Source: Pandoraea cepalis
Lineage (GTDB): Bacteria > Pseudomonadota > Gammaproteobacteria > Burkholderiales > Burkholderiaceae
NCBI RefSeq assembly: GCF_902459665.1
Contig: NZ_CABPSL010000005.1
Location: forward strand, 124,001 to 188,000
Direction of reading: 5' to 3'
Length of the DNA stretch: 64,000 nucleotides
Below the pieces are notes generated by a model that saw nothing but the letters and a program-made list of their open reading frames with translations, was not told the origin of the DNA and searched no databases. The translations under genes and the position numbers were made by a program. Below are positions 10,471-19,649 of this stretch, one piece after another; within the stretch, counting starts at the first letter, position 1, and each line of letters starts with the position of its first letter.

Positions 10471-13407
10471 TCATGACGTATCCGGCACTTCCGCGTGCCA
10501 GTACCGTCGATATTGCTCGCGGTAAGACTGCGCCTCGATCCCGTCCTTCGTGAACGAAAACCGGACGCCCCCGTGCGTTACGCTCTGCCAAATCCGCACG
10601 CCGGCGGCCTGATAACGGGCCACGACCTCGGGCCTGGGATGTCCAAAGCGATTGCGGTAGCCCGCCTGAAACACCACATGGGCTGGCGATACGGCCTCGA
10701 TGAACACGGCCGTCGACGACGTCAGGCTGCCGTGATGCGGTGCCAATAGGACGTCCGAACGCAAACCGGCACCGAAGCGTGCCAGCATGGCCCGCTCCTG
10801 CGGCGCTTCGGCATCCGCCGCGAGCAGCGCACTGTGCTGGGCGTTCGATACGCGCAGCACACAACTGACGCTGTTCGGTCCCACGCGCCCCGCCCAGCCC
10901 TCGCGCAACGCCCCTTTATCAGGGTGCAGGAAGCGAAACGTGACGCCGTCCCACATCCATTGCTGCCCGGCCAGGCAAGTGCGATGAGCCGCTGCGGCGC
11001 TTCGCACGCCATGCGTCGCCGGCAGCGACGACAGTACCTGCGCCGACGGATACGCCCGCAGCACGCTCAGTGCGCCGCCGAAATGATCGTCATGCGCGTG
11101 GCTGATCACGAGCCGATCCAGCCCCCGGATGCCGTGCGCGCGCAGATAGGGAACGATCACGCGGCGCCCGGCATCGCTGTGTCGCCCCAGCGGCGGCCCG
11201 GCGTCGAACAACAGCGTACGCGACGCGGTCTCGACGAGCACCGCGTTGCCCTGCCCGATATCGAGCAGGGTGACCCGAAACTCTCCGGTGCCCGGCCGCG
11301 GCGACGACGCGAGCAACGCCGGCCCCAGCAACGCGAAACCGGCAATACGCACACCAACGCGCCACACCCTCAGCCGACGCATCGCGGCCGGCCAAGGCAT
11401 CAGACAGAGCAGCACGCCGCCGACAGCGGCCGCCTGCGCCCAAGCCGGCGCAACGGCCGCTCGCCACACCGCCCAGGGCCACGCTGCCAGCATGCCAAGC
11501 CAATCGGCCAGCCAGACGACCACCGCGTGCGCTACCGCCAACGCCCAATGGGCCATCGTCGCGGGCAGCATCAGGCTCGCCAACGCCAGCGGTGTCACGA
11601 TCAACGTCATCACCGGTATGGCAATCGCATTGGCCAGCGGCCCAAGCAGTGGCACCGACCCGAACCATGCCAACGTCAATGGCACCAGTCCTATCGTGAC
11701 CGCATATTGTGCCCGCGCCGCAGGCCCCAGACGGGCCAGGGCCGCCGCCGGCCAGCGGCGGATCGCTCCCTCCTGAGGGTCAGCGTCCTGACGGTCAGCG
11801 CCACGACGTTTGCCTGCCTGACGCCTCCCATCCCAACCCCGACAGTCGCCCGCCCGACGCTCATCGCCCTGACGGTCGCCGCCGTGACGCCGAACGTCCT
11901 GAGCTTCGCCTAGTCGACGCACATCCGCCAACGCGTGCCCCATCGTGCTCGCTGTTGACGGCGACCGCGCCCCCTCCGGGATGCCGCGTCGACGTGCCGC
12001 CCGCAGTGTCTGCGTTCGCCCAGCGCCCAGGACCAGTGCCGCGACCGCGCCAAACGAGAGCCACAGGCCAGGCGTCACGACGGCCCACGGATCGAGCGCG
12101 ACGACGGTGGCCAACGCCCACGCCAGCACGTACGACGGCGCCGCCATACGGCCATTGAGCAAGGCGAACACCAGAATCGCCACCATGCCGACGGCGCGCC
12201 GCACCGGAACGCCCCACCCCGCCACCGCCCCGTACGCCACCGCCGCCAGCAGACCGGCGACGGCCGCCGCCTTGGGCGCAGGCCACCATAGCGGCAAACT
12301 GAAGCGCCGTGTGCAAGCGCGCCGCCAGAGCGTGCCAACCAGTGTCGCGAGCACACCCGCCACGAGCGACACATGCAATCCGGAAATCGCCAGCAAGTGA
12401 CTTACACCGGTATCCGCAAAAACCTGCCAGTCGTCGACCGCGATATCCCCCCGCTCCCCCAGCGCCAGCGCGATCAAGACACCGCCGTATCGCGCCGACG
12501 GCCCGAGTCCGGCACGAAGTTTGTCGCGCAGCTGTTCTCGCCAGGCTACGAATCGATAACCGGGCACAGTCTCGGCTTGCAGACGCAGCGGGCCCTTTGT
12601 CCTTGTTGCTTCGCCTCTGCCGCTCAACGCCCGCACGTATCCCGTCGCGCGAATGCCGCGCACCAGCGCCGTCAACTCGGCATCGGCCCCATGCCAATTC
12701 GCAAAACCTCTCGGCGCTTTGAGCCGCACCGGCAATCGCCACCGCTCACCCGCGTGCGGACTTCCCGCCGCCGCCCCACCCGGGCCCCATTTGCCGCCGA
12801 ACCGCGAGCGCCCCGGCCACACCAACTCAATGGCCTTCGGCACGCGCACCTCCCGGCACAGCGCTGCGCGGGTATCGGCGTCGCTTCGATCGCCGCGCAT
12901 ATCCGACATTGAGCGCACCGTCGCGGACACCGGCATCTCACATCGTTCGTCCAAGACGTACGCGCGCTCCGCATCGAACGCGAACCGCTGCCCATCGTCC
13001 GTCGGCGCAGGCAGTCCGGCCACGACACCGACGACCATCAAGTCGCGCCCCTCCAGTTCGACGGGCAGCCGATCGTTCAATCGCGCCTCCGCCCGAAGCG
13101 CTGCCCACGAATAACCGAAAACACCCGCGCAAAGCGCCAGTACGGCCACCACGCTCCGGTGACGCCAGCGCTCGCAGGCGTGCGCGCCGCTTCGTGCGAA
13201 GCGTGCGCCACCGTCCCGCGTCGTCAGGCTGGCGCGCGCAGCACCGCGATCGCGCCCTACGACGCCCCGGATCGCCCACACCGCCCACAGGGCAAACACG
13301 CCCGCGGCAACGCCGAGCGCGGCACCGAACGCTCGCCCCTGAGGCAACACGGACGCCTGCTGCAGCCACCAGACGCCGGCGACCCACGCAAGCAGCACAA
13401 GTCTCAT
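10471..13407 (-). CDS. comEC: DNA internalisation competence protein ComEC/Rec2
   Basis: ComEC forms the inner-membrane channel for single-stranded DNA in natural transformation. The 978-residue protein has an N-terminal region with two or three membrane helices, a soluble DUF4131-like domain (to about residue 250), a multi-helix competence domain (about 300-650, including LLAISGLHVSLVAGV), and a C-terminal metallo-beta-lactamase-like domain with HAHDDH near residue 769. A highly charged Arg/Asp/Gly insert at about residues 486-554 interrupts the membrane part; the family normally lacks this. It starts 44 bp after tatD, so the two are probably one operon. Confidence 0.95.
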   Translation of the reverse strand: MRLVLLAWVAGVWWLQQASVLPQGRAFGAALGVAAGVFALWAVWAIRGVVGRDRGAARASLTTRDGGARFARSGAHACERWRHRSVVAVLALCAGVFGYSWAALRAEARLNDRLPVELEGRDLMVVGVVAGLPAPTDDGQRFAFDAERAYVLDERCEMPVSATVRSMSDMRGDRSDADTRAALCREVRVPKAIELVWPGRSRFGGKWGPGGAAAGSPHAGERWRLPVRLKAPRGFANWHGADAELTALVRGIRATGYVRALSGRGEATRTKGPLRLQAETVPGYRFVAWREQLRDKLRAGLGPSARYGGVLIALALGERGDIAVDDWQVFADTGVSHLLAISGLHVSLVAGVLATLVGTLWRRACTRRFSLPLWWPAPKAAAVAGLLAAVAYGAVAGWGVPVRRAVGMVAILVFALLNGRMAAPSYVLAWALATVVALDPWAVVTPGLWLSFGAVAALVLGAGRTQTLRAARRRGIPEGARSPSTASTMGHALADVRRLGEAQDVRRHGGDRQGDERRAGDCRGWDGRRQAGKRRGADRQDADPQEGAIRRWPAAALARLGPAARAQYAVTIGLVPLTLAWFGSVPLLGPLANAIAIPVMTLIVTPLALASLMLPATMAHWALAVAHAVVVWLADWLGMLAAWPWAVWRAAVAPAWAQAAAVGGVLLCLMPWPAAMRRLRVWRVGVRIAGFALLGPALLASSPRPGTGEFRVTLLDIGQGNAVLVETASRTLLFDAGPPLGRHSDAGRRVIVPYLRAHGIRGLDRLVISHAHDDHFGGALSVLRAYPSAQVLSSLPATHGVRSAAAAHRTCLAGQQWMWDGVTFRFLHPDKGALREGWAGRVGPNSVSCVLRVSNAQHSALLAADAEAPQERAMLARFGAGLRSDVLLAPHHGSLTSSTAVFIEAVSPAHVVFQAGYRNRFGHPRPEVVARYQAAGVRIWQSVTHGGVRFSFTKDGIEAQSYREQYRRYWHAEVPDTS
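11773..11881. repeat. Imperfect short repeats inside comEC
   Basis: CTGAGGGTCAGCG (11773), CTGACGGTCAGCG (11788) and CTGACGGTCGCCG (11869) are near-identical. They underlie the hydrophilic insert of ComEC and suggest growth of the insert by repeat expansion. Confidence 0.45.
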
Positions 13408-13451
13408 GACGTCACCACGTCATGTATTCGCGACCGCGCAACGCCGCAGCG

Positions 13452-14318
13452 TCAGCGCGCCAAGCCGTCAGAGATATCGGAGACGTCGGCGATCAGAGAA
13501 ACGCCGGTAACCGGCCCGTCGCCCGGCGCCATGGCCATGGCGCCAGCCAGACGCGGCAGCACGCGCCAGGCATTGCGGCAAGTCGCCTGCGCCAGGGCTG
13601 CAGTCGTCACCCCGCGCAGGTCCGCCAGCACTTGCGCAATGCGCGGCAACTCGACCGGGCTATTACGCTGCTTGTAGCGCCATTGCGGCGCAATATCGGG
13701 CGCGTCGGTCTCCAGCACGAGCGCATCGAGCGGCAGATCCGACGCGAGACGCCGGATCTGCAGGGCGCGCTCGAACGTCATCTGCCCGCCAAACCCCAGG
13801 CAGAAGCCACGCTCGACGAACGTGTCTGCTTGCTGCCGGCTGCCGTTGAACGCGTGCGCGATGCCGCCGCGCGGGGTGAAGATGCGCAGTTGCTTGAGCA
13901 AGGCATCCTGCGAGCGACGCACGTGAAGGATGACGGGCAAATCGAAGTCGCGCGCGATCTTCAACTGCTCGACATAAAAGAATTGCTGACGCTCGGGGTC
14001 CAGCGTCGTCACGAAGAAATCGAGACCGATCTCGCCGATACCGACGAAGCGCGGATCGCCCATCGCCCGCACGACGGCACGGCGCAGCGTGGCGATGTCC
14101 TCGTCGCGCGCGCGTGGCGTGTAGAGCGGATGAATCCCCAGCGCGTAAGCGCCCCCGGGGATTGCGCGAGCCGCGGCCCGCGCCGCGTCGAACGTTGCGC
14201 ATTCGACGGCGGGCACCACGAGCCCCACCACGCCGGCAGCAGTGGCGTCAGCGATCACGGTCGCACGGTCGGCGTCGAACTCGGCCGCATCGAGATGGCA
14301 ATGGGTATCGATCCACAT
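13452..14318 (-). CDS. tatD: TatD family metal-dependent hydrolase (3'-5' DNase-like)
   Basis: TatD-type proteins are TIM-barrel metal-dependent nucleases. The 288-residue protein begins MWIDTHCHLD, with the HxH metal site at residues 6 and 8. It also shows VILHVRRS, GGIAHAFNGS and the late LVLETDAPDIAP. I chose the ATG at 14318 because AAGGACC lies just upstream and the HxH motif falls at the normal distance. The final 28 or so residues after the barrel are not conserved as far as I can tell. It precedes comEC. Confidence 0.93.
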   Translation of the reverse strand: MWIDTHCHLDAAEFDADRATVIADATAAGVVGLVVPAVECATFDAARAAARAIPGGAYALGIHPLYTPRARDEDIATLRRAVVRAMGDPRFVGIGEIGLDFFVTTLDPERQQFFYVEQLKIARDFDLPVILHVRRSQDALLKQLRIFTPRGGIAHAFNGSRQQADTFVERGFCLGFGGQMTFERALQIRRLASDLPLDALVLETDAPDIAPQWRYKQRNSPVELPRIAQVLADLRGVTTAALAQATCRNAWRVLPRLAGAMAMAPGDGPVTGVSLIADVSDISDGLAR

Positions 14319-14454
14319 GGTCAAAGGTCCTTGAACGTCAATTCTACGGGTCGTTGACAAGGCTCGCACACCGTTCTCGCGATGACCATCGGACGACGCC
14401 GCGTTACGGTCTAGGACGTTGCCGAAATCGACGGCGGCCGCCGCCTCGCGAAAT

Positions 14455-14486
14455 GCGAAACGCCGGGGAGAACCCCGGCGTTTCGC
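14455..14486 (-). terminator. Strong hairpin between lolD and tatD
   Basis: A perfect 14-bp GC-rich stem (arms 14455-14468 and 14473-14486) closes an AGAA loop. The arms end in GAAAC/GTTTC. No long T-run follows. The position just after lolD suggests it ends the lolCD transcript. Confidence 0.65.
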
Positions 14487-14527
14487 GCACGTCAGCCGCC
14501 GCTCGCGCTAATGCGCTTGCACCACGG

Positions 14528-15265
14528 TCATGCCGGTTCCAGCACCCCATCGCGCAGTCGCAGGGCACGATCGCAGCGCTTCGCTAGATCGATGTCGTGC
14601 GTCACGATCACGAAGCTGGTCTTCAGGGTCTCCGACAACTCGAGCATCAGTTCGAACACGGTCTCGGCGGTATGCCCGTCGAGGTTGCCGGTCGGCTCGT
14701 CAGCCAGCACGCAAGCCGGCTGCGTGACCAGCGCGCGCGCCATTGCCACGCGCTGACGCTCCCCCCCCGACAACTCCGACGGACGGTGCTTCACACGCGA
14801 GCCGAGCCCGACACGCTCGAGCATGGCCTGCGCCACCGCTTGCGCCTGCTCGGTCGGCAAGCGGCGAATGCGCAGCGGCATCGCCACGTTATCGAGCGCC
14901 GAAAACTCGGCCAGCAGGTGGTGGAACTGATAGACGAAGCCGAGCGATTGATTGCGCTGCGACGTCTTTTCGCGCTCGCGCAACGACGAAAACGGTTTGC
15001 CGAGCAGCGACACCTCGCCGCGCGACGGATCGTCGAGCCCGCCCAACACGTGCAGCAATGTGCTCTTGCCCGATCCCGACGCGCCCACGATGGCCACCTT
15101 CTCGCCGGGGGCCACGTCGAGACTCGCGCCGTTGAGCACCGTCACATTGAGCTGGCCTTGACGGAACGTCTTGTGCAGATCGCGCGCGCGCAGCACCGGT
15201 CCGTCATAGGCAAGGTTCGGCACACCGGCCAACGATGCATTCGCTTGATTCTTGGCGTTACTCAT
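14528..15265 (-). CDS. lolD: Lipoprotein-releasing ABC transporter ATP-binding protein
   Basis: LolD powers release of outer-membrane lipoproteins from the inner membrane with the LolC/E permease. The 245-residue protein has Walker [10 protein letters not shown], the LolD-type [15 protein letters not shown] segment, signature [15 protein letters not shown] and Walker [13 protein letters not shown]. Its ATG overlaps the end of lolC by 8 bases, indicating translational coupling. About 20 residues precede the usual domain start. Confidence 0.97.
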   Translation of the reverse strand: MSNAKNQANASLAGVPNLAYDGPVLRARDLHKTFRQGQLNVTVLNGASLDVAPGEKVAIVGASGSGKSTLLHVLGGLDDPSRGEVSLLGKPFSSLREREKTSQRNQSLGFVYQFHHLLAEFSALDNVAMPLRIRRLPTEQAQAVAQAMLERVGLGSRVKHRPSELSGGERQRVAMARALVTQPACVLADEPTGNLDGHTAETVFELMLELSETLKTSFVIVTHDIDLAKRCDRALRLRDGVLEPA

Positions 15266-16511
15266 AGCGCAGGGCCTCCGCCGGTTTGACGCGCGAGGCG
15301 CGCCAGCTCGGGTAGATCGTCGCCAGCGCCGAGAGGATGAACGAAATCACCCCGATGCGGATCACGTCCGACGACTGCAGATCCGAGGGCAATTCGGAGA
15401 TGAAATAGATGTCTTGCGGCAGGAAGTGGATACCCAGCAAGTGCTCGATGAATGGCACGATGGTGCCGATATTCACCGAGATCAGGCAGCCCAGCGCCAC
15501 GCCGAGCAGCGCTCCGGCAAAACCGATCGTCACGCCCTGCACAATGAAGATCTTCATGATCGAGCCGGGCTGTGCGCCCAGCGTGCGCAGAATGGCGATG
15601 TCCGCATATTTGTCGGTCACCGTCATCACCAGCGAGGACACCAGATTGAAGGCCGCCACGGCGATGATGAGCGTCAGGATGATGAACATCATGCGCTTTT
15701 CGGTCTGCACCGCGATGAACCAGTTCTTGTTCTGCTGCGTCCAGTCGCGCACCCACATATTGCCGGACAGGGTTTTGGCCAGCTCGCGCGCCACGAGCGG
15801 CGCCCGCTCCATGTCATGGATCTTCAGCCGCACGCCGGTCGGGCCGTCGAGTCGGAAGAGCGTCTCGGCATCGTGCAGATCGATGAGCGCCAGCGAGCTG
15901 TCGTATTCGTAGTGCCCCGCCGTGAAAACGGCCACCACCGTGAACTGTTTCACGCGCGGCAACACGCCCGCGGGCGTGATCGTCCCTTGCGGGGCGACGA
16001 GGGTGATCTTGTCGCCGATGCTCACGCCCAGCGCCCGCGCCAGTTCGCGACCGAGCACGATACCGAAGCTGCCCGGCGTGAGGTTGGCGAGCGAGCCCTC
16101 GGTAATCTGCTTGCCGAGATCGGACACCTTGGCTTCCTCGCTCGGAACAATGCCGCGCAACACCACGCCGCGCACGTTGTCCTCGCGCGTGAGCATGGCC
16201 TGCTCGCCCACGTAGGGCGCCGCCGCAATCACATTCTTGTTCTGCAACGCTTCAGCCGCCGTGCGGTGCCAGTCGGGCAGATTGCCGTCGACCGCGAAGA
16301 CTTCGATGTGCGCAAGCACGGAGAGCATGCGGTCCCGCACTTCCTTCTGAAAACCGTTCATCACCGACAGCACCACGATGAGTGCCGCCACGCCGAGCGC
16401 AATGCCGGCCATGGAGATGAATGAAATGAAGGAAATGAAACCGTTGCCGGATGATCGCTTGCCGGTGCGCGTATAGCGCCAGCCGATCTGCCATTCGTAT
16501 GGGAATTTCAA
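15258..16511 (-). CDS. lolC: Lipoprotein-releasing ABC transporter permease (LolC/E family)
   Basis: The 417-residue inner-membrane permease has the family opening [14 protein letters not shown], the first helix with [19 protein letters not shown], a large periplasmic domain, and three C-terminal helices of the FtsX type. I chose the TTG at 16511: AGGA lies five bases upstream and this restores the conserved N-terminus. An upstream ATG would add 40 residues unlike the family. Only one permease gene is present beside lolD, as in many beta-proteobacteria, so a single LolF/LolC-like protein may act as a homodimer. Confidence 0.94.
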   Translation of the reverse strand: MKFPYEWQIGWRYTRTGKRSSGNGFISFISFISMAGIALGVAALIVVLSVMNGFQKEVRDRMLSVLAHIEVFAVDGNLPDWHRTAAEALQNKNVIAAAPYVGEQAMLTREDNVRGVVLRGIVPSEEAKVSDLGKQITEGSLANLTPGSFGIVLGRELARALGVSIGDKITLVAPQGTITPAGVLPRVKQFTVVAVFTAGHYEYDSSLALIDLHDAETLFRLDGPTGVRLKIHDMERAPLVARELAKTLSGNMWVRDWTQQNKNWFIAVQTEKRMMFIILTLIIAVAAFNLVSSLVMTVTDKYADIAILRTLGAQPGSIMKIFIVQGVTIGFAGALLGVALGCLISVNIGTIVPFIEHLLGIHFLPQDIYFISELPSDLQSSDVIRIGVISFILSALATIYPSWRASRVKPAEALRYE

Positions 16512-16727
16512 ACGGATTCCTGATTCTTGATAAGGATCGATCGGAGCGTTCCAGCGCCAGTCCGCACCGGTGCCCAGCCCCCATGTATCTGACCGCCACG
16601 TGGCCCCATGTCGTCGCGGCCCGGCGGCCACCCGACCTGAACCCGGCTCGACACATGGCTCGTTCAGCCCCCGACGTGAGGGTCAGCCAACTGCCAGCGC
16701 GAAGTTTGCCATACAATTCGCCTCGAT

Positions 16728-17807
16728 ATGGATACACCTGCCCTGCACTTTCTCTTGCCGTTCGCGTTGCCCGCGTCGGCCCATTTGCCCGCACTGCTGG
16801 CCAACTTGGAGTTGCCTGCGCTCGAAAAGTTGCTCGCGCGCGGCGTCCAGGCTGCGCAGGACGTGCCAGCCGACCCGTTTGTCCCCACGCTGCCCCATGA
16901 ACGCTGGCTGACCGAAGCCTTCGGGCTGCCCGGCGGGCCGTCGCGCGCGCCGCTCGCGCCTTTCATGCTGTTCGAGGACAGCGGCATGCTCGACACCCGG
17001 TTCTGGTATTGCGCGCAGCCGGCGCACATCCACATCGCCACCGACCACCTGGTACTGACCGATCCCGCCGAACTCGCATTGAGCCACGAGGATTCAGCCG
17101 CCCTGTTCGCCACCGCACACGCCCTGTTCGCGGAGGTCGGCGGCGACCTCGTCGCCCCGCGCCCGGACCGGTGGTACCTGAGCGCGCCGGCGCTGGGCGA
17201 CCTGCTCACCGCGTCGCCCGCGCGCGCGGCCGGCCGCAACGTCGACATCTGGCTGCCGCAAGGCAAGGCCGAACTGACCTGGCGCAAATGGCAGAACGAA
17301 GTCCAGATGGCCTGGTACGACCATCCGGCCAATCAGGCGCGCGAAGCTCGCGGCCTGCCACCGGTCAATGCCATCTGGCTGTACGGCGGCGGTCAGCGCA
17401 TTGCCGCGCCGCGCCTGAACCGGCCCTGCGTGACGATCCTGGCAGACGCTCCCGCCACTCGCGGCCTGGCGAACCATCTGCAAATCGCCTTGCACGGCAC
17501 CGACGCCGGCCTTGCTGCCGCGAACGGCAGAACCGTCGTGCAACTCGACACGCTCACGCCGTATTTCCTGACGGAAGACTGGGCGCGCTGGCGCGATGCC
17601 CTCGTCGACATCGACCGCCACTGGCTCGCGCCGGCGCTCGCGCGTGTCGCCCAGGGCCAGGCCCGCGAAGTCTCGCTCACGTTGTGCGGCGACAGTCACA
17701 GCGTGACGATGCGCTCGCGCGGCGGCGACTTGCGCAAGTTCTGGCGCCGTCAGGCGCTCGCCACCCGCATGGTGCCGCTCGCGCGGCTTGGCGAGGAAGT
17801 CGCATGA
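16728..17807 (+). CDS. RpfE-like conserved protein (often misnamed phosphoglycerate mutase)
   Basis: This 359-residue soluble protein resembles proteins found next to recJ in beta- and gamma-proteobacteria, annotated as RpfE-type regulatory protein or cofactor-independent phosphoglycerate mutase-like. I see no phosphoglycerate mutase catalytic motif; the visible conserved segments are PLAPFMLFEDSG, WYLSAP and NAIWLYGGG. Its stop codon overlaps the recJ start (ATGA), so translation is coupled. Function is unknown. It is divergent from lolC. Confidence 0.85.
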   Translation: MDTPALHFLLPFALPASAHLPALLANLELPALEKLLARGVQAAQDVPADPFVPTLPHERWLTEAFGLPGGPSRAPLAPFMLFEDSGMLDTRFWYCAQPAHIHIATDHLVLTDPAELALSHEDSAALFATAHALFAEVGGDLVAPRPDRWYLSAPALGDLLTASPARAAGRNVDIWLPQGKAELTWRKWQNEVQMAWYDHPANQAREARGLPPVNAIWLYGGGQRIAAPRLNRPCVTILADAPATRGLANHLQIALHGTDAGLAAANGRTVVQLDTLTPYFLTEDWARWRDALVDIDRHWLAPALARVAQGQAREVSLTLCGDSHSVTMRSRGGDLRKFWRRQALATRMVPLARLGEEVA

Positions 17808-19501
17808 CCGACATCGTCACCCGTCATGTCGACGACGCGACGGCCAACGCCCTCGCGCGCGACGGCGTCCACCCGGTGCTCGCCCGCCTGTTCGCGTCGC
17901 GCGGCGTGGCCGAGACCGCAGAGACCGAAACGGCGCTGGCCCGGTTGATCCCCCCGACCCAGCTCAAGGGCGCGCAAGAGGCCGCCGCCTTCCTTGCCGA
18001 CGCCATCGCCGCCGGCAAGCGCATGCTCGTGGTGGCCGACTACGATTGCGACGGTGCGACCGCCTGCGCCGTGGCCGTGCGCGGCTTGCGCATGTTCGGG
18101 GCGAAGGTCGAGTACCTGGTGCCGAACCGCTTCGAATACGGCTATGGCCTGACGCCCGAAATCGTGGCCTTGGCCGCGCAAGGCAAGGCGGGACCGCCCG
18201 ACGTGTTGATCACCGTCGACAACGGCATCGCCAGCCTCGACGGCGTGGCCGCCGCGCAGGCGCTCGGCATCGAAGTCGTGGTGACCGATCACCATCTGCC
18301 GGGCAGCGAATTACCCAACGCGCGTTGTATCGTCAATCCCAACCAGCCGGGCTGCGCATTCCCGAGCAAGAACCTCGCCGGTGTCGGCGTGATGTTCTAC
18401 GTTCTGCTCGCGCTGCGCGCCGAGTTGCGCACGCGCGGGGCGTTCGAGGCGCGCGAACAACCCCGGCTCGATACGTTGCTCGACCTGGTCGCGCTGGGCA
18501 CCGTCGCTGACGTGGTCAAGCTCGACGCCAACAACCGCATCCTCGTGGCGCAAGGGCTGTCGCGCATGCGCGCCGGGCGCATGCATCCGGGCATCAATGC
18601 GCTTTTTCGCGCGGCCGCCCGCAATGCGCGTCAGGCGGGCAGTTTCGATCTGGGCTTCGGCCTCGGGCCGCGTCTGAACGCCGCCGGACGCCTCGCCGAC
18701 ATGTCGCTCGGCATCGAGTGTCTGCTGACGGACGACGACGCCCGCGCCTGGACGCTCGCGCAGGAACTCGACGCGATGAATCGCGAGCGCCGTGAGATCG
18801 AGGCAGGGATGCAGCAGGAAGCCCTGGCCGATCTGGCGCGCTTCGACCCTCGTGCCGCCACGACGCTGTGCGCGTTCAACGAGACCTGGCACCAGGGCGT
18901 GATCGGGATCGTGGCCGCGCGGCTCAAAGAAAAGTTCTACCGTCCGACCATCGTGTTCGCCCCCGGCGACGATGGCCAGATCAAGGGGTCCGGCCGCTCG
19001 ATTCCGGGTTTTCACTTGCGCGACGCGCTCGATCTCGTCACCAAGCGCGAACCGGGTCTCATCGGCAAGTTCGGCGGTCACGCGATGGCCGCGGGCCTCA
19101 CGATCGCCGCCGACGCCCTGCCGCGCTTCCAGTCGGCATTTGAAGCCGTGGGACAGGCGTGGCTCGACGAGACGACGCTCTCGCGCGTGATCGAGACCGA
19201 CGGCGACATCGGCGACGAGTGCTTCGTGCCGCCCTTTGTCGCCCTGCTCGACGCACAGGTGTGGGGACAGGGTTTCCCGCCGCCCGTGTTCTCGGGCGAG
19301 TTCGATGTGCTCTCGCAGGCCATCCTCAAGGACAAGCACCTGAAGTTGCAACTCGGTCGCGGGCGCATGCGCTTCAACGCCATCTGGTTCAATCACGCCG
19401 ATACCTTGCCGAGCCGTGCGCGATTTGCCTATCGGTTGGCCGCCGACACCTTCAACGGCGTCTCGCGCGTGCAGATGATCGTCGAGCACGCTCAGGGCTG
19501 A
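17804..19501 (+). CDS. recJ: Single-stranded-DNA-specific exonuclease RecJ
   Basis: RecJ is the 5'-3' ssDNA exonuclease of recombination and mismatch repair. The 565-residue protein has the DHH phosphoesterase motifs VVADYDCDGATA, TVDNGIAS and VTDHHLPG, and the DHHA1 region KGSGRSIPGFHLRDAL followed by KFGGHAMAAGLTI. I chose the ATG at 17804, which overlaps the stop of the upstream gene and gives the usual N-terminus; the longer open frame upstream is a shadow of that gene. Confidence 0.97.
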   Translation: MTDIVTRHVDDATANALARDGVHPVLARLFASRGVAETAETETALARLIPPTQLKGAQEAAAFLADAIAAGKRMLVVADYDCDGATACAVAVRGLRMFGAKVEYLVPNRFEYGYGLTPEIVALAAQGKAGPPDVLITVDNGIASLDGVAAAQALGIEVVVTDHHLPGSELPNARCIVNPNQPGCAFPSKNLAGVGVMFYVLLALRAELRTRGAFEAREQPRLDTLLDLVALGTVADVVKLDANNRILVAQGLSRMRAGRMHPGINALFRAAARNARQAGSFDLGFGLGPRLNAAGRLADMSLGIECLLTDDDARAWTLAQELDAMNRERREIEAGMQQEALADLARFDPRAATTLCAFNETWHQGVIGIVAARLKEKFYRPTIVFAPGDDGQIKGSGRSIPGFHLRDALDLVTKREPGLIGKFGGHAMAAGLTIAADALPRFQSAFEAVGQAWLDETTLSRVIETDGDIGDECFVPPFVALLDAQVWGQGFPPPVFSGEFDVLSQAILKDKHLKLQLGRGRMRFNAIWFNHADTLPSRARFAYRLAADTFNGVSRVQMIVEHAQG

Positions 19502-19609
19502 CCGTCGGCGGCGCCAGGACCGCCTGTCTTGCGCGCGGACGGCGGTGGCCAGCCGTCCGGAACGCGTCATCCGCCCGGGAAAAGTGGGGAAACGGGGGCT
19601 TCGCTGCGC

Positions 19610-19615
19610 TATAAT
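19610..19615 (+). promoter_or_regulatory. Probable -10 element of prfB promoter
   Basis: TATAAT lies 34 bp before the prfB ATG in an otherwise GC-rich gap. I see no good -35 sequence 16-18 bp upstream, so only the -10 element is claimed. Confidence 0.45.
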
Positions 19616-19649
19616 CCTCGTTTCCCCGAATTCGCCCCTGTCAAAGCTC

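Noticed and set aside
11773-11881. CRISPR-like or satellite repeat
   Set aside because: The copies are short, few, unevenly spaced and inside the comEC coding frame.
17009-17803. N-terminal extension of RecJ
   Set aside because: The extra 265 codons are the RpfE-like gene read in another frame and are Arg-rich. The ATG at 17804 gives the family N-terminus.
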